The position numbers and the translations under genes were made by a program. Positions 1 through 10,462 of a stretch of DNA of 64,000 nucleotides are shown here, one piece after another. The notes under the pieces are model-generated. The model did not search any database and was not told the origin of the DNA. It saw only the letters and a list, made by a program, of their open reading frames with translations. Position 1 is the stretch's first letter; every line of letters begins with the position of its first letter. The stretch is from Thermothielavioides terrestris NRRL 8126 (Eukaryota > Ascomycota > Sordariomycetes > Sordariales > Chaetomiaceae): NCBI RefSeq assembly GCF_000226115.1, contig NC_016458.1, positions 620,001 through 684,000 on the forward strand, written 5' to 3'.

Positions 1-38
1 GCGGCGCGAGAAAACTAACGCGCCCGGTCGCACGCCAG

Positions 39-285
39 CATCCACAATCTCGGGTCGGTCGGCCACATCGAAGACATCGCGGTCGCCAAGGACCAGCAGG
101 GCAAGAAGCTGGGCCTGCGCATCATCCAGGCGCTCGACTACATCGCCAAGCGAGTAGGGTGCTACAAGACGATCCTCGACTGCAGCGAGCACAACGAGGG
201 CTTCTACGTCAAGTGCGGCTTCCGGAGGGCCGGCCTGGAGATGGCCCACTACCACGAGGGTCCCAAGAGTAACAACGCCCAATAG
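39..285 (+). CDS. GNA1: Glucosamine-6-phosphate N-acetyltransferase, 3' end
   Basis: This is the last exon of a GNAT-family enzyme that acetylates glucosamine-6-phosphate with acetyl-CoA in the cytosol, on the route to UDP-GlcNAc, chitin and GPI anchors. The window starts inside an intron: a CTAAC branch site at 15-19 and an AG at 37-38 precede the exon, and base 39 completes a split codon. The readable part gives IHNLGSVGHIEDIAV, the acetyl-CoA-binding strand and loop typical of GNA1 (GHIEDIAV). It continues with CYKTILDCSEHNEGFYVKCG, the conserved C-terminal block with the FY.KCGF signature. The stop is TAG at 283-285. The 5' exons lie outside the window. The assignment is firm because both signature blocks match the family. 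Confidence 0.93.
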
Positions 286-1673
286 CCCGAGTGCGGCGGG
301 AGAATTGTGCTGGCGTGCGAGGGCAGCTGTGGCTGACTGCTTGACTGCACCGGCGTGCACAAACAACCACAGGCAGCACGACGGCACACCTGTGACCATC
401 GAAGCATGGAGGGCAGGCGCCGCCTTCGCAGACCCAAGCATGACCGCGAGGGCCCCGCCCTCGAGGTACATGTATGTGCCTACGCCCGCCCAAGGGGAAT
501 ATCTCAATGTTTTGGTGCCGGCTTTGCGTAGACCCAGCTCGCTGCAGGGCGCATTGGAAGCTGTTGGCAGTTGTCCGCATAGAGATAGAGGTAGAGAAGG
601 TCATTTGGCTGGCAATTGGCGACTTGAGTCTCATGGTTCAACCAGACCTCCTTGCCAGCTCAACTTGTGATCTCCCATTGGATCGGCCAAGCGTGACGGC
701 AGCCCCAAGCACTGAGGTGCTATGGTTTGCGGATTGCCCGACCACGTTAGTTATTCCCCATCGGAGTTCCTCAGATGCACCGCCTTCGTCCAACGCAGTC
801 ATCCCGAGTTGACCGCACCCAGCGTCTCAGATAAACGGAATGCGTAGCATGGTACTTACTCACCTCGAGCGCCCGGTGGCTCGGGGGTTTCCCGGTCGGT
901 CTCACCGCCATGCTTTCCCGTCAAATCGCCGAGCATCCTGCCGTGTCGGTCCTTGCTGTGCCCAGCCGATGGCGGAACTATGCTGACGGGGCTTAACATA
1001 TAAAGCATAGCTGCTCTCTCCTTGGCCCTGATCCTTTACGTCTGACCTTGAATGTCCATGACCAGACTGCAACCGGTGCATGTGCCCAAATTGTTTCTCG
1101 CATATCTCAGGTACCTCACCTACCCAGGCCACCTTACCCCAAGCAACACGTCCGGACTACGGAGATCCCCAACTCCAAGCACTCCGGGCTTTCAGACGTA
1201 CAAGACGGGCCTGCCATTTGCGTCACACTCCAGCGGTTGGCTCTTTCCTCGCGTTGCTTGCAATTTCCAGGTTGAACTTGAAGTGTCGCCTTCCCTCCTT
1301 TTTTTGTCAAAAACATGGATCGTGACCTGCACCTTACTTTGACGCGAATCCGCATCGCTCTAGTTCAGTTGGAGTGGGTTGCCCATTGCTCCTACCAAAG
1401 GAAGAAGAAAAAGGGACCGGCAGAGGCATGATAAATTGACCTGCTTCCCCCAATCCAGGGCCTGCCAGAAACTCGGCGTTGTTCCTACTTCATCCACCTC
1501 CCACAAACGCCGGCGGAGCATTACCACTGTCTACGCAGGACGCAAGGACGGAACCCCTATTTTCACCAGACAGAAGGCTGTCCGGCTAGCGTAACTGCGC
1601 ATCGCAGCTCTCGACTTCATTTCAGTTCCCTGCTTGCACCCCGTCGGCGTCATCTGAGACCGGTGGTTGCATC
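286..1673. other. Intergenic region between GNA1 and the YG1-like hydrolase
   Basis: This stretch holds the 3' flank of GNA1 and the upstream region of the next gene. Short open frames occur on both strands, but none has third-position G/C bias, splice logic or a recognisable motif. A pyrimidine-rich patch near 1288-1308 and AG-rich patches near 1397-1415 are the only compositional features. I see no RNA gene or repeat. Confidence 0.6.
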
Positions 1674-3440
1674 ATGTCTCCTCAGAGGGCCGGATTCCCT
1701 ATTTCCCTTCAGGACTTCTATGACGGCATGTTCGAGGCGGAGTCTCCCCGGCACTGGATCATGGGTAAGGCGGCGTTTGAAGGACGCATGCCGCACCATG
1801 ACGGTATCGAGGCCCTGTGGGAGGAGAAGTGGCAACCAATGGTAAGTTTGCCCGTCTTCTCATGGTGGCTGGTGTTGGCCCCGAGCAACACGGCGCCTCA
1901 CTCGGATGCCTTGAGGCTCTGCAGCGTTTCAGCAACGCTTGATACAAGAGAAGAGAGAGATGCTGACAGAAAATGAACGGAACAGTGCGCCAAATCAGCT
2001 TACCCCTTCCACGACGGCGCCTACGAGGACTTCGAGCCCATCTTTCAGCATCTGATCGAGGTTAATGCCCCAACTCCCATAGCGCTCCCTCCTTTCCCCA
2101 ACCCCGTTGCGCCCGTGGCAACAACCAATGACTGACTAAACGAATCCCCAAAACAGAATAACATCAACGACGCCACGTCGCCCGACTATACCTCGGCCTT
2201 CATCTCTGCCGCACGCAAAATCGCAGAGCAAGGCGACCGTGCACTGGAGAAAAATAACCAGCATGACCAGGCCTTGTCATTGTATCTGCGCGCATGCGCC
2301 GTCTACCGCATCGCCCGCTTCCCCTACATCACGAGCTTCCCGCAAGTGAACGACAAGCGGAAGTGGACGGCGTGGGAGGAGCAGAAGCGCGTGTACCGCA
2401 AGGCGGGCGAGCTGTGGGAGAACCCGCTGGAGGAGGCCAGCGTGCCGCACACGCACGCCGAAGGCAGGGACCTCGACGTGATTCCGGTTTACGTGCGGAT
2501 GCCGAATCCCTTGGCGGCCCGGGGCGTCGCGAGGAGGAACGGCGCGCCCGTCGTCGTGCTGATGACGGGCCTCGACGGGTACCGGCCGGATAATACGGCC
2601 AGGTGCGAAGAGTGTTTGCGCAGGGGCTGGTGAGTGATTTCTAACGACGTTCCCCCCCCCCCCCCCCCCTTCGCTTGGCCTCCGAGAAGGCTGACCTCCG
2701 GCATCAGGGCCACGGTCGTGGTCGAGATCCCCGGCACAGCCGACTGCCCGGCCGACAGCGCCGACCCGGAGTCTCCCGATCGGCTGTGGTCGAGCCTGTT
2801 CGAATGGATGGAAGATGACGGCCGGTTCGACATGCGGCGCATCATTGTCTGGGGGCTGAGCTGTGGCGGGTACTACGCCGTCCGCATCGCGCACACGCAC
2901 CCGCACCGGCTGGCCGGTTGTGTGGCCCAGGGTGCTGGATGCCACTATTTCTTCGGCAAGGACTGGCTGGAGAAGGTTGATGGGCACGAATATCCTTTCC
3001 AGTGAGCATACCTCTCTTGATCGACCCCTTCGGCTGTGAGAAAGCGGCAGCTGAACCCGTTGACACAGGTTGACCCCCGCCATGGCCATGAAGTACGGCT
3101 TTGATTCGGTTGAAGAGTACAAGGAGAATGCGCAGCACAAGTTCTCGCTCCTTTATTCCGGCATCCTTGACAAGCCGGCTACGAGGCTGCTGCTGGTCAA
3201 CGTGGGTGTTTACTTTTTCTCTCGGGACGGGTCTTGCTTACTTAGCATCTTCGCGCTGACTGCAATACCCAGGGCACCCGCGACGGCCTCATGCCCATCG
3301 AGGACTCGTTGATGCTGTTCGAGCACGGCACGCCCAAGGAAGGTCGCTTCTTCGGCGGCAACCTGCACATGGGCTACCCGCAGGCCAACTCGTGCGTTTA
3401 CCCGTGGATGGAAGAGATCATGGCATCGGTTAGGGAGTGA
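1674..3440 (+). CDS. Ayg1/YG1-type polyketide-shortening hydrolase (alpha/beta hydrolase)
   Basis: The predicted protein has 436 residues from six exons: 1674-1841, 1986-2060, 2157-2629, 2708-3001, 3069-3201 and 3273-3440. All junctions keep frame. It matches the fungal YG1 family, in which Aspergillus fumigatus Ayg1 shortens a heptaketide naphthopyrone during DHN-melanin synthesis. Diagnostic blocks are [44 protein letters not shown], the nucleophile elbow [10 protein letters not shown] (Ser), the acid loop DGLMPIED and the histidine block GGNLHMGYP. The full Ser-Asp-His triad is therefore present. Intron 3 contains a run of 18 C (2652-2669). No polyketide synthase or naphthalene reductase lies in the window, so the substrate is inferred from family only. 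Paralogues of this family also act in other pigment or toxin pathways. Confidence 0.9.
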
Positions 3441-3622
3441 AGAGCAGAGTGGAAGATCGCGGGAGTCTATTCATTTTATGCTTCGTGTCTGAACCGCCCC
3501 GGAATCTGTATCCTCTTTAATTATACGCGTTGAAAGTTCAGCAGGCGAAAAAAAAAGAGCAAACAAGCATCACACCAGCCACTTTGTCGTTGCATGGCGC
3601 GCAGGTGTGGTTATGTCATTGC

Positions 3623-4851
3623 TCACCGGCCCATCCACCCACCGTCGACCACCAATACGTGACCGCTCACGTAGGCGCTGGCCCTGCTCGCCAGGTAGAC
3701 AACGGTGCCCTTGAAGTCCTCGGGAGTGCCCCACTGCGAAGCGTGTCAGCAGCCATCCCGGCCTCCTTGGTAGCGGCTCTCAAGACAGACGAGGCGAAGG
3801 GGAGAAAAAAAAACGCACCCTCCCGGCCGGTATCCTGGCGCTGATGCTCGCCAGCCTGTCCGGGTCGTTGAGCAGCGCCGTGTTCATCTCGGTCTCGATG
3901 TAGCCCGGCGCGATGGCGTTGACGGTGACGCCGCGCGCGGTCCACTCGTTGGCGAAGCTCTTGGTCAGCTGGCCCACCGCGCCCTTGGACGCCGCGTACG
4001 CCGGCACGGTCAGCCCGCCCTGGAAGGTCAGCAGCGACGCGAAGTTGATGACGGACCCCCGCCGTCCCGTCACCGGCGACGGCTCCAGCGTCAGCATGTG
4101 CGCTCCCACGTCCCGGCAGAGTGTGAATACGCTTGTTAGGTTCACTTGGATCACCTGTCCCGTTGGGTTGGGAAGGGGTTGGGTTAGTGAAAATAATGTT
4201 TTGGGAATGATGATTGAGTGGGTTATTCAAGAGGAATGGGGTTGGGGGGGGGGGGGTTAAGGCAGGAATGGGTTTCGAAGGCAGTCTGATAGTTCAGGGG
4301 GATTGTTGCTTGGGGGAAAGGAAAGGGGGTGAGGGTTGTTTACTTCATTGAAGTCGGAGTCGGGGAACTTCTCGCAGGGGTGTCGCCGCTGGATGCCGGC
4401 GCAGTTGACGAGGATGCGGATCTCGTGCCCGTCGGCCAGGATCCGCGGCACCAGCCCCGCGACATCCTCCGCCGAGCTCAGGTCGGCCGTGTAGATGGTG
4501 GCCTTCCGGCCCAGCGCCCGGACCGCGTTGAGCGTCTCGGTGGATGTCGCATCTCTCTGGCCCCGCTTGTCAGCGCTGCTTTGTTGTCTTTTGCAGGGTG
4601 ATGATGAAGGACGGCCGTGAGGTGGCATCAAGCGCAACAACCTGGAACTAGAATTCGGTCGGGCTGTTGCGCTGCATACGAGCGCTTGATGCCCATCGGG
4701 CATGTTGTACACGCACCTGGACGAGCAGGAGGTCGGCTCCGGCTTCGGCGAGAGCGATGGCGACGGCCTTTCCGATGCCCCGCGTGCCGCCGGTGACGAG
4801 CGCGGTGTGACCCTCGAGGGAGAACATGCTGGGAATGCTAGTTGTGGCCAT
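3623..4851 (-). CDS. Short-chain dehydrogenase/reductase, 2-deoxy-D-gluconate 3-dehydrogenase (KduD)-like
   Basis: The predicted protein has 264 residues from four exons on the minus strand (4851-4717, 4556-4344, 4154-3819, 3733-3623), all in frame. It is a classical SDR oxidising or reducing a sugar or sugar-acid carbonyl with NAD(P). The N-terminal nucleotide-binding motif is [12 protein letters not shown], followed by NCAGIQ (the NAG motif), the catalytic Ser in VINFASLL, the YAASK catalytic Tyr/Lys pair and the C-terminal HVLVVDGGW block. The order and spacing resemble fungal and bacterial KduD-type enzymes, but SDR substrates cannot be fixed from sequence. Intron 2 carries a 13-base G run on the plus strand (4244-4256), which is poly-C in the sense direction. 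The gene is convergent with the YG1-like gene (182 bp apart) and divergent from the polyol dehydrogenase. Confidence 0.88.
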
Positions 4852-5448
4852 GGCTCAGATTTGTAGGAGCAGCTGCCGGTTTCTGAGGATATGCGCAGGG
4901 TTCCTGTCGTGTAACTGGAAGGCCGGAGCAGTCGCGAGGCGTGAGGAGGGTGAGGTTGTTCGTGAGTTTGTTTCGTTCAGGAAGTACTTGTATAAGTGAG
5001 CTCCAAGCACCGATTCTCACGCTAACCAGCCCAGTCGGGGTTCACAGTGAGTTAGTGAGCAACTCCCAACTGCTCCGTACTGTCAGATTACGGATTACTA
5101 CTCGTAACTGTTCGTACTGCGCTATTGGTTATATACGAATTTCCGGTAATTCATTAGATATCTTCTCAACTGGTATGTACTGTACATAACTTACATCTCT
5201 ACACTGCCGAATGCATACCTTAGTTACAACCGTCTGCCACCATCCCCTGCAATCTGTCCCCGCCCAGCGCGAGGTAAGGTATGGTACGCTGGATTCGTTA
5301 CGTGACATGCAGTGACTTTGTTACATACCTTACCCCGCTGGGGTGTAGGTACAGTTTTGACGCGCTGAAAATTTCCTAGTTCGGCGTGTCCACCCTTTTT
5401 CAGGAACCACTCACTCGGGTCGGACACGGATAGGGCTCCACGTCGGCA

Positions 5449-5459
5449 GTCCCATGACC
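5449..5459. repeat. Left target-site duplication of the Mutator-like MITE
   Basis: The 11-bp sequence GTCCCATGACC directly abuts the left inverted repeat and is repeated without mismatch at 5965-5975. Eleven bases lies within the duplication size expected for Mutator-type insertion. Confidence 0.82.
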
Positions 5460-5964
5460 GACCCTTTTAAAACCACAACCCAGATTTTTTAGAACCACAA
5501 GCCAGCCAGGGACGGCCCGTGCGTCACCACCAAAACCTCGCAGCGAACATCGCCTCGCGCCCTGGATGACATGTCACCACAGGAATCGCGATAGGAATTG
5601 ATAAGCGATCCAAACAGTCACTTGAGACGTTATCTCCTAAAGGAGAGAGCATCTGCAAAGATGGATAAAGCGGTAGGTACTCTGTATATTCGGCGTTAAC
5701 TACCGGAGTTTATTATCGATAAGGAACCCCTTATCGATAAAAAAAGTCACGTGATCTGCATTTTTGGCCAATTTGGTCAAATCTGCATTTTTCAGCTTCT
5801 TCGACAACACCAGCAATATCGTCGATTTGCAGGATTTCTGTGGCGATATGCTGGATACCTAAGGAGCTTGGCGATGCGCGCTGCAAAATTTTGGTGGGAG
5901 CGCACGGACCGTCCCTGGCTGGGTTGTGGTTCTAAAAAATCTGGGTTGTGGTTTTAAAAGGGTC
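5460..5964. mobile_element. Non-autonomous Mutator-like MITE with long terminal inverted repeats
   Basis: The two ends are long inverted repeats. The first 95 bp (5460-5554) and the reverse complement of 5870-5964 differ at only about ten positions by eye, and weaker similarity extends inward to about 150 bp. Both ends begin GACCCTTTTAAAACC. The element is flanked by a perfect 11-bp direct repeat, GTCCCATGACC, at 5449-5459 and 5965-5975, which reads as a target-site duplication. Long inverted repeats plus an 8-11-bp duplication are characteristic of Mutator-like (MULE) transposons, known in fungi from Hop of Fusarium. At 505 bp with no transposase frame it must be mobilised in trans. It carries a perfect 12-bp hairpin near its centre. 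The intact duplication suggests fairly recent insertion. Confidence 0.85.
5713..5740. repeat. Perfect 12-bp inverted repeat (hairpin) inside the MITE
   Basis: TTATCGATAAGG at 5713-5724 is followed by a 4-base loop (AACC) and its exact reverse complement at 5729-5740. It lies near the centre of the MITE. It could be a transposase-subterminal motif or a scar of an internal deletion; the sequence alone does not decide. Confidence 0.85.
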
Positions 5965-5975
5965 GTCCCATGACC
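5965..5975. repeat. Right target-site duplication of the Mutator-like MITE
   Basis: This is a perfect copy of GTCCCATGACC, in the same orientation as the copy at 5449-5459, directly after the right inverted repeat. Confidence 0.82.
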
Positions 5976-6376
5976 GATGGCGGCCCCTTTCCTGCCCATC
6001 TGCTGAACGAAGCTGAAATCCACGGCTCCTCGGATCGGTATCGGGCTTCCACAGGCTGCCGGCCGTGGTGGGGTGTCCAGATCCTCCCTGCATCAGGTAA
6101 GGTAGGTCAGGTACCAAGTCGTACTGTGTCAGGTAGGTACGGTAGTTTGGTCCTTAGGTAAATCATCGATCCTTGGATGCCGTCACCGCGGTCTTCTTGA
6201 GTTCGCTTGGCTACCTGAGGTACTGATATCTCGCCATCGTCTTCGTTTGCCTACCCGTTTCCGGCTGCAAAATTCCACCGCCGTATTCCGAATCCTTCTC
6301 TTTTTCTCCAAGGTTCTCTCCGACGCTCTCCCCCATTCAACCCTCGGGACTCGATCTGTGTTCTTGGTCATCTCCA

Positions 6377-7716
6377 ATGGCTGCCGCGAGGGTCAACGCA
6401 TCGGTGCTGCATGGGGCCAGGGATTTGCGCCTGGTAAGCTGAGCTGCCACCCCCCAGGAGCCAAACTCGTGTTTGTCCGCAGACCCAAGCTCACATGCTG
6501 CTGACAGGAGCAACGGGAGCTGCCCGCGCCAGGTGCTGACGACGTCCAAGTGGCCGTCAAGGCAACCGGGCTCTGCGGCTCAGATCTCCACTACTTCAAC
6601 CACTTCCGCAACGGCGACATCTTGGTGCGCGAGCCCCTGACGCTGGGCCACGAATCGGCCGGCGTCGTCACCGCGGTGGGGTCCGGCGTCACTTCGCTCC
6701 GGGTTGGGGACCACGTCGCGCTCGAGGTCGGCCAGCCATGTGAGCAGTGTGAGCTGTGCCGCGAGGGTCGGTACAACATCTGCAGGGAGATGAAGTTCCG
6801 GAGCTCGGCGAAGGCGTATCCCCATGCCCAAGGTACCCTTCAGGAGCGCATCACCCACCCGGCGAGGTGGTGCCACAAGTACGTCTCCCAGGCTCCCCGC
6901 CGCCGCATTTGAGGAAATTGCTGCTGAACGGCCGGCGACAGACTTCCGTCGGAGGTGTCCCTCGAGCTGGGCGCACTCGTTGAGCCCCTATCCGTGGCCC
7001 TCCACGCCTCGGACCGGGCACGCCTTGCGCCTGGCTCCACAGTCCTGGTATTTGGCGCCGGCACCGTTGGTCTGCTGTGTGCCGCCATCAGCAGGGTCGT
7101 CAGCGACGCGAAGGTGGTCATTGCCGACATCCAGGCAGACCGGGTCAAGTTTGCTGTCGACAACGGGTTCGCCGACGCCGCCGTTGTCGTGCCCATGAAG
7201 CGGCCGGACACTGTCGAAGCGAAGCTCGAGTTCGCAAGGGAGGTGGCCGCGGCTGTCAAGTCGACCAGCCTGAACGGCCGGCTCCTCGGCGAGGTATCCG
7301 CGACGTACGAGTGCACCGGCGTAGAGACCTGTCTGCAGGCCTCCATCTATGTGAGGGCTCCGGCACCAGATGCGAAACGGAAGCGGCCGAGGAATTTGCG
7401 CTGACTGTATGTGTACCAGGCCACGGCCCCCGGCGGCCGCATCATGCTCATCGGCATGGGCAACCCCATCCAGACGCTGCCCATCTCGGCAGCCGCCCTG
7501 CGCGAGGTCGACCTCGTGGGCGTCTTCCGCTATGCCAACACGTATCCGCGCGTGATCGAGCTGCTGGCCAGCGGAAACCCGCGGCTCCCGGATTTCACCA
7601 AGCTGATCACGCAGCGGTATGCCGGCATGGAGAACATCCCGAAGGCGTTTGACATGGCTGCGAGGGTGAAGGATGACGAAGGCAACCTGGTGCTGAAGGT
7701 CATGGTTGACATGTAA
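6377..7716 (+). CDS. Zinc-dependent polyol dehydrogenase (sorbitol/xylitol dehydrogenase family, MDR)
   Basis: The predicted protein has 377 residues from four exons (6377-6433, 6508-6878, 6942-7350, 7420-7716) with all phases consistent. It is a medium-chain dehydrogenase oxidising a polyol to a ketose with NAD. Catalytic zinc ligands are visible in CGSDLHY (Cys), GHESAG (His/Glu) and EPLS (Glu). The structural-zinc loop is complete as CEQCELCREGRYNIC (four Cys). The Rossmann motif is VFGAGTVG, and the following VIADIQ has an acidic residue consistent with NAD preference. The C-terminal half (FRYANTYPRVIELL) is typical of sorbitol dehydrogenases. It differs from canonical fungal XDH and LAD in the active-site loop (YFNHFRNGDILV), so the exact polyol is unknown. 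The gene is convergent with the aldo/keto reductase 187 bp downstream. Confidence 0.9.
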
Positions 7717-7903
7717 CGGAGGCCTTACCAACCCCCCTGGTGGGGCTCGTTCGCAGCATAGATCTTCCTATCCTTGGTTACCGGACTTACTGTGTAAAGC
7801 TGCACATGTACCGGATCTAGAGCAAAACAACTGGGCGTATCTCAGATGTCTATTCAAGATCCCTTATCCAACCCATTCTATCCACTCTAACCATCAACGA
7901 AAC

Positions 7904-9254
7904 CTACGACTTATCCGGGAACCCGAAATCCACCCCGAACGGCGGGTAGACAAACCGCTGCAGCTTGCCCTCCTTGGTCAACTTGTCCGAGTAGTCGTTC
8001 AGCAGCTTCATATCCTCAGCGTCCAGCTCAATCAGGTTCAGGTTCTCCCTGATGCGCTCCGGGGTCACCGACTTTGCCAGGACGGTGCTGCCGCGGGGGA
8101 CTTTTTCCACGAGAGCTCTGTCAGCCGCACGATCCCTCCGGGTTTCACAGCAACAATGCAAGGGGAAGAGGGAAGAAAAAAAAAAAAAATAAACGACGTA
8201 CGGTGATAGCTCAGCAAAACGGCCGAGGGCTTGACACCGTGCTTTTCGGCCACCTTGACCACGGGCTCGGCGGTGAAGAGCGGTCCGCCGGTGCTGCCGA
8301 GCGGGCTGTACGCCATGATGTGGATGCCCTTCTCCTTGCAGAGGTCGACGATTTCCTGCTGCGGCAGCGCCGGGTGGTTCTCGATCTGGTTGACGGCGGG
8401 CACGACGGTGGCGTGCGGGAGGAGCTGTTCGAGGTAGCGCTTGCTGTACTGCGAAGGGGTAAGTTAGTGAAAGGTGGGTGGGCGAAGCGGAAGGGATGGG
8501 TGGGAAGGGCTCACGTTGGACACGCCGATGGCCTTGGTCTTGCCTGTGGCGAGCAGCTTCTCCATCTGCTTCCAGGTGTCCACGTGGTTGTGGGAGCGGA
8601 TGATGTCGCGCTCGCCGTTGGGCAGCTTCGGGAACCTGTCATCGTTGCCTGAGGTGGCGTCCGTCTTCGTCAGTCCTCTACTTTCAAGAAAAAGGGAAGG
8701 CCAACAACTCACCCTCGGGGTTCATCAACAAAGGCCAGTGCTGTATGTCTCTCACGTCAGCCCCTGCGTCCCACCCCCTTTCACCCTCCACCCCGACCGG
8801 CAAGGCAAGGCAACGCACCACCAGGAACAGATCGACGTAGTCCAGGCCGAGACTCTTGAGGCTCTTCTGCAGCCCGAGCTCGCACCGCGTCGTGTAGGTG
8901 GCCCACACCTTGGACACGACGAAGACGTCCTCCCGCTTGACGACGCCCTCGGCGAACGCGTCGGCCAGCCCCTGCCCGACCTCCTCCTCGTTGCCGTAGC
9001 AGTACGCGCAGTCGATCAGCCGGTACCCGGCCTTGAGTGCCTCCGCGACCGCCGTTCGCACCTTGCCCGGCTCGGATTGCCACGTCCCTGTCGCCGCCCC
9101 CCCACGCGCCAGAGTTAACGAACTGGCTACCGTAGTCCGGTTGCAAAAGAATGCCTCCGAGAAGTAGGCGGCGGGTGTATATTCAGGGGAGCTTACCGAG
9201 CCCGATGGCGGGAATATCTTGGCCGGTGTTGAGCTTGAAGGTCTTGGTTGCCAT
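7904..9254 (-). CDS. Aldo/keto reductase, glycerol dehydrogenase (GCY1/GldB)-like
   Basis: This minus-strand gene has six exons (9254-9197, 9087-8819, 8740-8713, 8648-8515, 8448-8202, then 8100-7904 or 8115-7904), giving 310 or 315 residues. The catalytic tetrad is present: Asp in RLIDCAYCYGNE with its Tyr, Lys in VVSKVW and His in LFLVHWP. The NADP-binding block VLAKSVTPERI and the end FPDKS are also seen. HWPLLMNPEG and NERDI-like segments resemble fungal NADP glycerol dehydrogenases. The last intron has two in-frame acceptors. The AAG at 8101-8103 gives SYHLPRGSTV, matching the usual family length; a GAG at 8116-8118 adds five residues. The first is preferred because AAG acceptors occur elsewhere here. 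Exon 3 is only 28 nt. The reaction is probably reduction of dihydroxyacetone or a related aldehyde. Confidence 0.88.
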
Positions 9255-10462
9255 GGTGAGAAGGGGTTGGTATGAGAGCCTGGCAGTCGGCGCGAGTGGC
9301 GTAGGCAGTCGGCTACGGAGGAGGGCGCGGGCAAGAATTCGCGCTGGGAGGTTTGGGGGTATCGACAGCTTGGCGATGGTGGAACAGGTTCGACGTGAGG
9401 TTCGAGCAAGAGGCCACTTGGGTTGCAAACAACAGGATTCGGGAGAGAAGGCAGGCGTACGGATTACACGGTAGAAGCTAACTATCCACGAGAGGCCTGG
9501 AGAGGGCTGGGCAAGCTGCTCGGTGCCGTTTCAGAGGGGTGTTCGAAGTGCATGGAACCTGGTCAGTCGGCTAAATGGGGCGCTATCACGACAGCGGCGG
9601 TGGAGCGGGACAGCAGCTTCGGGTTATCAGACGCCGGAACCAAGAAACAACATCACGCTCGCTCCCGACCTGATCTCGAACAACTCAGGTACCCGCGCCC
9701 TTGCTGGAAGGGGCATGGCGAAGACAGCTCGATTTCATTTCCCGCTCGGATCTCAACCCCAAGAGATTCATCTTGTCTTTGAATTGCTCAAACACAGCCG
9801 ATCCAGCCACGGCAGTCCAGTGGAATGTGAAAGGATGTTTCTGAACTTTGAACTGCCCCTCATTGAGCCCCCTCCCCGCGCGGGGGACAGTGGAGTCTCG
9901 ATCAGGGGCATCGAAGCCGGCCTCGCACATGGGCCAGCTAGTAACTGACTTTGCGCAATGATAGGTGGAAAATTGCTTGTATTCTCGGCAATCCCCTTCG
10001 TGGGGCATCCGTAACTGACTCAGTACGGATTCTTACCTTTCTTTACTCGTGTCAGGCGTCATGTGGATGTCGTATCTCGTAATACCTTACAGCCCAGTGA
10101 ATGGTACCGTAAGGAGGTTTCCTCTCGAGGTTTCGCAGCACCTTTGAAACCTGTTGTTTGCTCTACCACGTGCGAATGTAACAGGCGTGAAAATCGCATC
10201 TTGCAACACCAAATGGTGCCTGCGACTCGGAATCAAACATGACCAGTATTCCCTTTCGAGCGCCAACAGCTCAGCCTCGGCTGTTCCTTAATGATACAAA
10301 AGAAACAAAACCCCAAACCCTCGTCCACCCACATCTCAGGAATCGCCGCCATCTCAATGTCGTGGTGCTGAACCCATATTACGAATATCTCCCGTAAAGT
10401 AGTCTATCGTGACGCAACAAGATTTGCGACAAGAGAAAAAGAAGACGCAGAGCATGGCCTCT
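9255..10462. other. Intergenic region upstream of the aldo/keto reductase and downstream of SED5
   Basis: This 1.2-kb spacer lies between two minus-strand genes. Short open frames near 9423-9948 have no splice or codon support. I see no repeat, RNA gene or transposon end. Confidence 0.6.

Larger units (their letters stand above)
4852..6376. other. Divergent upstream region of the SDR and polyol dehydrogenase genes, interrupted by a MITE
   Basis: This 1.5-kb spacer separates two oppositely transcribed oxidoreductase genes. From about 5030 to 5340 it is A/T-richer than its surroundings. A complete 505-bp MITE occupies 5460-5964 and is annotated separately. After it come short GGTAGGT/GGTACC-like repeats (about 6096-6145). 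No coding exon is supported. Confidence 0.7.

Noticed and set aside
2277..3140. 287-codon antisense frame over the YG1-like gene
   Set aside because: It is the shadow of a G/C-biased coding region; the sense strand has the full catalytic triad and consistent splice sites.
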